Below, one piece after another: positions 55,476 to 64,000 of a stretch of 64,000 nt of DNA. The stretch covers positions 237,262,101 through 237,326,100 of the forward strand of contig CM073590.1 in assembly GCA_037074705.1 (NCBI GenBank). Reading direction: 5' to 3'. The stretch's first letter is position 1. The number at the start of each line of letters is the position of its first letter. The stretch is from Zhengitettix transpicula. Lineage: Eukaryota; Arthropoda; Insecta; Orthoptera; Tetrigidae. The translations under genes and the position numbers were made by a program. The notes beneath the pieces are model-generated. The model was not told the DNA's origin. It did not search any database and saw only the letters and a program-made list of their open reading frames with translations.

Positions 55476-56804
55476 AAAACTGTATTATAATTTACATTCA
55501 AGTGTTTTAATAATTTAATCGCTCTAACCTTTATTACATTTATGTGTCTTCGGTTTTCCTGATTCATATAAGACACGTGTTGATTGTAGAGGGTGTGTTA
55601 TTCGTAATTTATAATTACCGATCAAATATCCCACCCACCAGTTGTTTATTGATTTACCAACTTTCCAACAAGCAGTGAAATATTTTCCCCGTAATTGACG
55701 AGCGTGCATAAAAATGAGACTAATTTTTAAACACCCTCATTCCTCCGCTTTTTTTCCCCTCCTCCCTTATTTTTAGCGCTACGCTACGCGTGTTGTTTGA
55801 TCCGATAAAGCGTATCTACAAGCTATTTTAAAGCTACTTCCTCACCTCCCGCCCCCTCCCTATCCCTTTCTTAAATACTTATACACGACGATAGTATTAC
55901 TTTCTAATCACACACTTTATTTATTGTGGTACATTTAATTATACTTTATAATTTAATATGTGGAAATAGAACGCCGCGTTGGTAAACTTCACGGCGAGGT
56001 TCATGTGGTACTGTTTCATTCAACTAATAATAATAAATTACATAAATAGAACTTTGGGGGCTGATGGCGCATGTATCAGATTAACTAAAATTAAATGTTA
56101 TAATTTAATAAAATTATTTTTACTGAATTGAATTGATTTAAGTTGTAGATCTAATTTTGAACCGGAATTTTAGGTTATCTTATTAAAGTTTATTTATAAT
56201 AAACAGTACACAATCGATTAAAATGTAAACAGAATATCAACTTACTAACAAAATACGAAAGCAGTGATGTATACGTAGTTTATAGAGTTCCGCAAACAGC
56301 CAATGGATAATTTATTTTCTGTGACTGAATACAAGAGCTTCATGTCAAATTTACGTTGAATTACCGTCGTTTAAAATTAAATACGATTTTTTTCCTACGT
56401 ATATTGTTTCCTGGAAACCTTTTAAAAAGATCTCTGGCTTTTGTTCGCCTTTATTCTATTTTCCGAAGTCGTTGTGGAAGCTTCGCACTTTCAACTGGTA
56501 TTTGGTTACTTTTCCTTTCCACTGTTCCTATTATATAGTTTTTCATACTTCTGTGTTTTTTAGGGAGACTGCATATTACTATTTTCACTTGTGTAGTACA
56601 CGGTAAAGCTAAGTTATTCTTAATTTATATCCCAATATTTTTTGTGTATAATTTCCTTGTGGAGAAATTATAATGAGGTACCAAGACTGGCAGTCATTTT
56701 AATATAAATGTAAACGCCAAACAAAAAATATATTTTTTTATAATTTTTTTTATATTGTATATATATTATATATATAAAATATACAAATATATGTATGTAT
56801 GTAT
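55476..56804. other. AT-rich stretch without recognised feature
   Basis: No gene or shared repeat. AT-rich simple sequence precedes the next LTR-like copy. Confidence 0.4.
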
Positions 56805-57770
56805 TGTAATGCCAATTAATTAAGACATTAATTATTTCAACATAAAATCTAATTTTTTTGAGAAACCCATTATAGCGGCAGGAGCTTTTGGAACAACAAT
56901 AGAAAAACCGGCTCTGTTCCTTTGTCGGAAGGTCCGTCAAAATGGCGTATGCGCGCTCAAATTGCGAAGCGAGTGTACAGTTTGCAGGAAGATATGGTGA
57001 GATACCGTTCACAGAGAGATATGGTGAGAGACAGTTCACGGAAAGACCTCGTCGTGGTATAACAGTTTTTGGAAGGAGAATTCAACAGGGTTGGCAATTA
57101 GCAGGACAAAGTAAAACATTCATAAAAGTATAACGTCGGAACCTGCTAATAAGAAGCACTTTTTGTGTCCATAGCCGGCCAGAAATAGCAAAAGTTTCGG
57201 TTTAAGTCCGGAACAATAAAGACTACCCAATCGACAAATCGTAGAATTCACCTAAGGCGAGCGGTCAACCGATAGATGACGAAAGGAGGGTCATCCCAGT
57301 TCCTGACGACATATAAAATTTTGGCTTAAAAATTTGGTGTAGAATCTGTGAGTTTAGAATCAAAGTAAAACCCCACAACAGTGTTCTCAAAATTTAAAGG
57401 TATCCTGGAATGCTGGACAGACGTGAGTAACAATTAAAAAAACAATTAATTATGTAAACGTAATTGAAAGACAGCCGTCAGATTTCGTTCTCTTTTTGAT
57501 TAAAATTGTCAATAAGAGTCAATATATTTTTTTTTAATTTCGTTCACAATCAAATTTCGGTCCAGTTTAATTGACGAGTAAATTTATTTTCTTTTAATTG
57601 TGTTTTGTTGTTGATAAGATTATAAATGTTATTGATTCGTCCATTATCAAACCCAGTGAAGACCCTGAGAGACTGAATATTTTAACTTTATAATTTTTAA
57701 TTGATTGCTACAAAATAAATCTATTGTTTGTAAATTTTATTGATTTTTCATTTAAAAAGCCCATCTTTAG
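56805..57770 (+). repeat. LTR-like repeat, copy 3
   Basis: TGTAATGCCAATTAATTAAG at the start; later GACAGACGTGAGTAACAATT (splice-donor-like), CAGATTTCGTTCTC, ATCAAACCCAGTGAAGACCC and TTGTTTGTAAATTTT. This is the most diverged of the four copies. Small open frames (56668-57039 minus, 56942-57133 plus) cover the repeat. Confidence 0.55.
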
Positions 57771-57774
57771 TGTT

Positions 57775-58010
57775 TATATATATATAATAAATATTTCTAT
57801 TTCCGAAAATATTTTAAAATTATTTATTTAGAAATACTGACAAATATAACACATATTAAATAATTAAATATAGCAGTAACACAGTCCCAATTAATTTATT
57901 TGCTGAATTAATTAAAATATTCGTTAAAAAAATCATATGCTGCATTTTACAGTAAAAGTATAATGGATCTTTCATCCCCTATATTTGTGACATCTTCAGG
58001 AGTTTACAAA
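57775..58010 (+). repeat. Repeat shared downstream of LTR-like copies 3 and 4
   Basis: ATAATAAATATTTCT, TTAGAAATACTGACAAATAT and CACAGTCCCAATTAATTTAT recur at 62796-62960 in the same position behind copy 4. Here it ends in a minus-strand hammerhead-like motif, CCTGAAGATGTCACAAATAT then AGGGGATGAAAGATCC (57965-58000). Confidence 0.6.
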
Positions 58011-58770
58011 AGGTAAAGAAACGAGTTAAAATTTATTCCGAATATCTTAATTACAAAATAATTGATTAATTTACTCATAATATTTAATTTAGACATTCTT
58101 AAACTACTTCCGCGGCCGATAGAAAGTAAATAAATAAACTTCAGATAATTTTAAAAAAGTCACTTATATACGTTGACAAAAAAAGTTATAAAAATTTAAT
58201 GGATGTTAATAATAATTTTTCATCATTATTAAATACTAATAATATGCGTGTAAATTTTAATTCTGAAACAGTTTAACAAGGGTTAAGGAGTCACTAATCC
58301 GCACTTCACTTTATACGATTAGAAACATTAAGGGTGTGTAACTTAATTGCCAGATTCAGACACTGTAGAGGGCCTAAAAGTTAAATTAATACGTTACATA
58401 ATTAAACACGACATTAGACTGAAATATACGAAGGACGTCGACTCTAATAAAATTAACATAGATGTTAAGCAGAACTAAATGCGTCACTGATAACCCTTGT
58501 ATTACTTTGGATGCTAATAGTATATTTATTTAATTTAATCTTAATTATTTAAGAAATTAATCGGTCATAATACTTACATATCTTACACGTGTCTGAAATT
58601 AAAATAGGGGTTGTTCAAAGCACAATGTTTACTTATAACCGATTGTTTATCACCCGATAGTTTATTTAATCCTTTTTGTTTGTTTAACACATATAAAAAC
58701 AACAGGGCCATTCCAAGAAATCTTATGTACTATATTATGTTTTCTCGTGAGAATTGATATGCTCCCTGCA
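58011..58770. other. AT-rich stretch without recognised feature
   Basis: Nothing recognised. Confidence 0.4.
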
Positions 58771-60076
58771 ATCTATATAATACAAACGGATGAATATTTG
58801 TATGTATATATGTATTTACGTTAAACTCTATACATATTTAAACGTGTTGACAGATTGCAAACAAAAATTGGTAATAATATTCTTCAAATGACGAGAAATA
58901 GTACTGTAGGGAGGGGGGGTGTCAACCCCCAACATGAATTTGGAAAGAATTATAATTTTTTTAAAATAATTTGGGGTTAAATTACTGCGCGCCACGAGAC
59001 CGTGGCGTCACGTGAGAGAGAGAGAGACGTTACTAATGCTACGAACAAAGGAAATAGTTCCTTTTTCCAATAATGAAATAAAGCAGAAATATATTCATTG
59101 AATAAAAAGTATAATTTTATCCAGTAATACTCCATCGAAGGATAAGAAAAGAAACGATACGAAATTCTTTATGATCCTTGCGGAAAATGTAAGTTATTTT
59201 TGTACCATATTAGGGACTCCAATATGGCGGCCATTTGTTTATACTGTGAATCTACCTGACAATTTCATAAATTTAATGTTTCGTAATGTCTGAAGACTGA
59301 GGGACAATTATATCCTGCAGTACTCAAGGACTATATTTAAGAAGAAATTCGCAGGTAGGTTTGTTGGGACTGATGCAATAAAGTTCAATGTATTTTACAG
59401 CTGTTTAAAGAAGTGACACCTGCTTGCGAGGGATACGAAGGGGCTTCCTTTGGGGATGCCTTTTCCTCTCCGTTTTTGAACTAAGGTTCCCACAAGCCGA
59501 GGCACCTCGGCCTGTTCTGAGAGGTGTATGTTCCGGGGTCACAGACCTTGGGCATACGGTTAGAGTTGTCCGCTATTCCCATTGGAATAGTCGGCCATCT
59601 GCCTCCGAAACTGGTCGAGGCACGGAGAAGGGAATTCTGCGTCCCCACAGAAAACTCCCCTCCCGCTATCGGAAGGACGTGGGACAAGTACCCAATGCCC
59701 GACCTACCTGATGCAAGTTTTTTTAGGGTTTTCCCTGCATTTCTTTAGGCGAATGCCGGGTAGGATCCTTAAACTATAGCCCGGGGGTCCCTTGTAACCC
59801 TTGGCTACCTTCCTCTACCCTTCCGCATCCCCCCTTTCAAATCCCTTCCTATGCTATTAAAGGGGAGTTGCCAAACGTGGATTACCCTCATGTAGCCTGT
59901 ATGCGCTAAAAAAAAGCAGCTGTTTAATTAATGCACTATCGGTCGAAAGTGTGTACGGAACTAGGAACAGTTAGATTCAGCTTAAATCACTTCTTGACTA
60001 AAGATTAATATAGAATTAAATACTTTTTCGGGATTATATAAATAAGTACACGTGGCAACGCCGAGTCCACAGATAA
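58771..60076 (-). repeat. TGCCCGGCGTTG-type repeat N9, interrupted
   Basis: The left part (58771-59340) matches N7 from AATCTATATAATAC to CTATATTTAAG. The remaining head (about 60010-60076) resumes at AATTAAATACTTTTTCGGG and ends GGCAACGCCGAGTCC. About 670 bp are inserted between them, including CTGCGAG copy 15 and about 135 bp of other sequence. Confidence 0.8.
59398..59927 (+). repeat. CTGCGAG-family copy 15 with target-site duplication
   Basis: CAGCTGTTTAA occurs perfectly at 59398-59408 and 59917-59927. The element begins AGAAGTGACACCTGCTTGCG, has a reduced 5' palindrome (TGCTTGCGAGGG), an intact central hairpin and ends GCGCTAAAAAAAAG. It is nested within repeat N9. Small open frames on both strands are family shadows. 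Confidence 0.94.
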
Positions 60077-61190
60077 GTAGAGATGGTGGAATGTTAAATT
60101 TGTAGGTGATGTTGACGGTCTTAAATAAACTCCTCAATCTATAAATTGAAACAAACTATCAAAAACTTAGGATTGTCTACTGATCTAGGATTAATTTTTG
60201 GAAGAAAACATGTTTTTTTAGTCTTCTTTTTACGATTGTTTTCAAAGAGTATTTCTAAAGATATGCCGTACATGTACCTTTTTGCCTTCTCGGAGACAAG
60301 TGAAATTATGAACTCACTTATTTTTCATTCTGTTAGGTCTTACAAAAATGGATCATTCTAGAAACGTCTCAAAAATGAAAGAATCATGCCGTGAGAATAA
60401 AGTAGAAAGCGCCTTTGTTCTAGGAAAAATTAGTGATAGCTTTTTCAAAGTTTGGTTGAAGGAAAGAAAAAGTAAATATTTGAAAAAAAAAATTTGTGCC
60501 TAGTTTGTATTTAATACACCATCGCGGCTTAGAGAGAGTCTGAATGAAAGTCATGATATTGGTGATTTCATGTTTATATTTATTTCGAATGCTTTGAGTT
60601 AAACGTATTTACGAAAGCCACTAAGACACACACACAAACACACACACAAACGCAATACAGAAACAGAGATGGAAAATCCATCATGTGGGACATGAGATAA
60701 TGTGGTCGCAACCGAGTACGAGTAGAAGCGACAGGGTGACGAAGTTAGTGGTTGAAAGGGGGTGAAAGGTCTTGGCTTCGGTACGCGGTTCCTGCAATAA
60801 TTTAATTACCGTCTTGTGTGTGTGTGTGTGAGTGTGTGTGTCTGATGTTGCGTGTTCACCAGCTTTCGCCTTCGTCTTTTCCTTCTCTGTGGCTGTCTGT
60901 CTTGTCTTGTCGGGAGCCTCTGGAAGGAAACTGGAACACGCAACGAACACGATAAAGCACACATCCAACATGTCAACAACATTTATAACTTCGGTATACA
61001 GTTCGCCCTTTTGTTCTATAGACCAGATTCACAGACACTAAAATCATTCGAATTGAATTTTTTTAAAAAATTATATAATTTCCCATCCTAATTTCCATTC
61101 TGAGAATTTAATCAATTTATTTATAAAATTCTGTATTTATAATAGTTTCAAGAAACTCTATCGGCCATCTCAGGTAAAACCCAGTAACCT
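60077..61190. other. Unassigned sequence with CA/GT microsatellites
   Basis: CA-rich tract at about 60625-60652 and GT-rich tract at about 60815-60841. The open frames around 60680-61090 on both strands are partly encoded by these tracts and have no recognised domain. Confidence 0.4.
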
Positions 61191-61329
61191 CAATATTCCT
61201 AAACTTGAGATGAACCTCGAACGTACTCATTCAATTTAATATTGGTATCATTTAAATCAACTTATTACATAACGCATGGTAAAGATCATTTATATCTTTA
61301 TGACACCCTTTTTGTGTTGAATAAAATAG

Positions 61330-61605
61330 AATTCATGCATTGCAATTCAGGTTACATGGGTCAAACTAAGCGCGCTTTAAAAACCAGGATCGCAGAACAA
61401 ATGTGAACAGTATCTTATTGATTTGAACTTCTTTTCGGATAACTTATTAATTATTTCTATTAATATTCATTCATTTTATATGTAATTTGTCTATTATATT
61501 TAGAAACTTATTTATTATCTATGTACTTATGTAAAATTTTTGTGACGAATCCTATTTTCCCATAAGAGAGCTAATGGAGAATAAATCTATCTATCTATCT
61601 AAGGT
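61330..61605 (+). pseudogene. Penelope-like element fragment of a second family, GIY-YIG region
   Basis: Translation around 61338-61400 gives CNSGYMGQTKRALKTRIAEQ followed by a stop. This matches the start of a PLE GIY-YIG endonuclease domain, with the conserved G-x-T-x-R and R-x-x-E-type blocks. Only about 25 residues remain and no reverse transcriptase is visible. Downstream, AAGAGAGCTAATGGAGAATA leads to a short ATCT repeat (61587-61600), a typical retroelement 3' end. The family differs from that at 40.2 and 55.0 kb. Confidence 0.55.
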
Positions 61606-61733
61606 TAATTACAAACTTCCCGAAGAGAAATTTTCAGTGTTAACAAAACGTAGTTGCTGATATAATCACAACTTTAATTGGACTAATGCCAGAATTCTTG
61701 AAAAAAAATACAAAAACAATTAATGGCCTGTTT

Positions 61734-61781
61734 AATTGGCATTACAATATATATATATATATATATATTGTAATGCCAATT
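61734..61781. repeat. Perfect palindrome with AT core
   Basis: AATTGGCATTACAAT (61734-61748) is the reverse complement of ATTGTAATGCCAATT (61767-61781), joined by a TA microsatellite. The left arm is the first about 45 bp of the LTR-like repeat in inverse orientation. Confidence 0.85.
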
Positions 61782-62640
61782 GATATAATTAAATTGTTAG
61801 CGGTACGAATGCGTAAAGGCGACAATGAATTTTTCTTTTGTCCTTTCTTCAACAATGGAGACCGCGCGCGCTTAAACTCTGTATGCACTTGGAGAGGCAG
61901 TTGGCTGCGAGAAACGGAACAGTTCAGTTCACGTGGGGAACTGAAAAACGTAAAAGTTTGCTGATATAAAGTACGAATGGTGAGATCCTGTATTTCTACA
62001 TGAAAGCAAGCAAATATTTTACGGAGAGATTTACATAATAATTTGCATTCGGTGAAGCAAATGGTTTCTTTACGCTGATTGAACAATTATCGCATAGAGA
62101 GGACCGACAACCACTATCAGACGAAAGGAGGCGACTCATCTGAGGTTCCAGATAGCAGAGGACGAGTATTTTAATCGTGTGTACTAAAACTTTTTCAATG
62201 AAGTGTAGAGTCAGTGTAAAAATGGCCTTTTAGTGTGGTAGTTTTTCGAGATACAAGAGAGATCTGGTACCAGACAGACGGTCCGTGAGTAACAATACTT
62301 TTATACAAATTTGTAAACGATAATTAAAAAGGAATAGTCAGATTTCGTTCAGTTTTCGTTTCATTTAGTTTTATTCTGTTTCACTTACCTTCACATTGGT
62401 TTAGGTTAACTTTTATATTTGAATTGTTAATTGTCAGGTTATACATCGATTTTGTTCTAATTATCAAACCCAGTAGTGAGCCTGAGATAAGAGATTCGAC
62501 GAATTTGATCGTAATGATATAAGAACTGTATGTTCAAAAATTCCACGAATTAATAAATGAAAATTAAAGTATTTGTTTTAAATGGATGAAATTCGGTATG
62601 AAAAATAGGTTTTTTACATTGTAAAATTAATCAACAATAA
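61769..62640 (+). repeat. LTR-like repeat, copy 4
   Basis: TGTAATGCCAATTGATATAA at the start; then GTTAGCGGTACG, AGAGTCAGTGTAAAAATGGCC-type, GATCTGGTACCAGAC, GTCCGTGAGTAACAA (splice-donor-like), CAGATTTCGTTCAG, ATCAAACCCAGTAGTGAGCC and TAAAGTATTTGTTTT. Open frames on both strands in 61686-62086 are not conserved among the copies. Confidence 0.6.
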
Positions 62641-62759
62641 TAAATTTCTTTTAAAGCTTTGTAAATGTTGTTAATTGATTCATTTAATTAAAGCTGTCCA
62701 TTTGTTTATTACATAAATAGCTTCACCAACGTTGGGCAAATAAATCGTCAACCAGTTAT

Positions 62760-62764
62760 TTATT

Positions 62765-62799
<35 letters not shown>

Positions 62800-62960
62800 A
62801 ATATTTCTGCTTACGAAAGTCTATTTTATTCATTTAGAAATACTGACAAATATAACATAAAATCATTACATTTAGCCGAAACACAGTCCCAATTAATTTA
62901 TTTGTTGAATTAATTAAAAGATTCATATGTTAAAAAGTTCATATATTACATTTTTACAAT
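62760..62960 (+). repeat. TA microsatellite and repeat shared with the flank of copy 3
   Basis: A TA run at about 62767-62797 is followed by the block described at 57.8 kb. Together with copy 3 this suggests that the LTR-like repeat and this flank form one larger element. Confidence 0.6.
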
Positions 62961-63245
62961 TAAAAATAAAACGTATCTTTTTTCCTATCTTTGCGTGTTT
63001 CTGAATATTCTAAATATAATGTCAGAATCATCTCGGAAATGATGAATAATAATGATTTGCACTTAGTAAAATCTTTGACTTCTTTCTGGGTACTTGAGAC
63101 CTTTGACTTCTTATCTTTGGTCTGTTTATATTTGACAGGTTCCCCTCTGGTTTAGTTTAGCTTAAGTTGAGAAGCTGGTAGAAAAAAACCTTGTATGTTT
63201 CTGGACAATTATATTTAAAATAAAATCTTTCTTATAATTATTACA

Positions 63246-63273
63246 GGATGTTTTCTATCTTAGTCATCTTCAG
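63246..63273 (-). repeat. Hammerhead-like PLE motif, degenerate
   Basis: On the minus strand CTGAAGATGACTAAGATAG then AAAACATCC. Only a short helix can form. Confidence 0.35.
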
Positions 63274-63289
63274 AAAAGTAATTAAGTGC

Positions 63290-64000
63290 CACATGTAGGT
63301 AAATATATACATATATATGAAAATCTAAATCCTCGTCCCAACATTTCAACACGCATAACATTCATCAGTTTCTAAAATATATTTCCTTCGTGTTGTGTTT
63401 TTTTCCCCCCTCTCCTTCCTCCTCCCGAAACGCTCGGTGATGGGTGCTGAGGAAATTGCTTCGCAGAGAGGACGAAGAGAGACGGAAGTAGTTTGCAAAT
63501 GAAATCTACGTGAGGAGGCCAGGACGTTTAAGATATGACGCATTTCCCGTCGTCACGTTCGTCGTATTTCTCACAACAAGCGTTCTCTGCATGACCTGCA
63601 TTCCGACGCCGACGCAGAGGGACTCTGAAAAATGGCGTGTACGCGGCCCTTAAAGTGGCTGGATAGCGACAACAAAAATCTAAAAGACCACGGCCACGGG
63701 ATTACATTCATAAATTCAAATTACACGTCGTCGTCTGCGCGGACGGAAATGTAAATCCGACGCACATGTTAAAAAAAATGTACAATGTGTCCCGACACAT
63801 TACACACGACCATCTTACTTTTCACCTGGGCCAGTCACTGGAATTTATATCAGAATAAACGTACTCACTCTAGGGTTTATTTTACAAAATTGAAATCTGA
63901 CATGGATCAATTTCGTTGGAAATACGAGAGTAAACGTTTGTTTACCATGAAAAAAATATTATTTTATGATTTTTTACATTGATATCAAAATGCAGTTAAA
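63290..64000. other. Unassigned sequence
   Basis: GC-richer block at about 63400-63770 with several CpG dinucleotides and short open frames on both strands (63346-63543 minus). No recognised domain or repeat. Confidence 0.35.

Noticed and set aside
9559..59687. A recurrent 68-residue open frame antisense to the CTGCGAG family (for example 9559-9765, 30693-30899, 52228-52434)
   Set aside because: It is open in many copies, but differences among copies are mostly amino-acid changing and spread evenly, and both strands are open because the repeat is GC-rich. This looks like a shadow and not a conserved protein.

Overview
This window reads as arthropod nuclear DNA, most likely from an insect with a large, repeat-rich genome. 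The reasons are AT-rich sequence, very long stretches without coding potential, a decayed mariner transposase, Penelope-like retroelement (PLE) fragments, tRNA-derived SINEs, microsatellites and nested repeats. I find no intact host protein-coding gene and no convincing conserved host exon. Almost every open frame is either a shadow inside a GC-rich repeat or a low-complexity artefact. The species cannot be named from the sequence.

The dominant feature is a GC-rich interspersed family of about 560 bp, called here the CTGCGAG family. It has 15 recognisable copies plus one divergent relative. Each fuller copy starts with one or two short palindromes (CCTGCGAG...CTCGCAGG), has a structured body with a conserved CTATTCC/GGAATAG hairpin, and ends in GTTGCCCTAAAA plus an A-rich tail. 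Several copies have clear target-site duplications of 9 to 15 bp, so the family moves by target-primed reverse transcription. I cannot assign it to a known SINE or LINE family. Copies lie at about 1, 2.9, 4.5, 9.3, 9.9, 10.6, 12.9, 19.4, 19.9, 30.5, 37.7, 39.9, 48.4, 52.2 and 59.4 kb.

The second layer is made of Penelope-like elements. There are three fragments with a GIY-YIG-type endonuclease signature (40.2, 55.0 and 61.3 kb). There are also several 3' tails, and many short CTGANGA...GAAAC motifs that resemble the hammerhead ribozymes known in PLEs. Several of these motifs sit in divergent inverted pairs (6.9-7.2, 26.7-26.9, 39.5-39.8 and 43.4 kb).

The third layer is a set of nine repeats headed by CTAGCTGGGTGCCCGGCGTTG (13.5, 21.1, 22.4, 42.3, 44.1, 45.0, 49.2, 53.3 and 58.8 kb). 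One of them hosts a 16-unit, ~93-bp minisatellite at 45.2-46.6 kb. The fourth layer is four same-orientation copies of an LTR-like repeat that begins TGTAAT and carries a conserved splice-donor-like site (25.7, 48.1, 56.8 and 61.8 kb). Other items are two tRNA-derived SINE families, a mariner relic at 0.7-1.7 kb, a degenerate ~115-bp tandem array at 17.5-18.8 kb, a pyrimidine-rich array at 22.2-23.9 kb and a 0.7-kb GAGACA microsatellite at 41.2-41.9 kb.

The repeats form a layered insertion record. A CTGCGAG copy sits inside a TGCCCGGCGTTG element at 58.8-60.1 kb, another sits inside an LTR-like copy at 48.4 kb, and a TGCCCGGCGTTG element splits a pyrimidine array at 22.4 kb. All functional statements are inferences from sequence patterns; no database search was possible.
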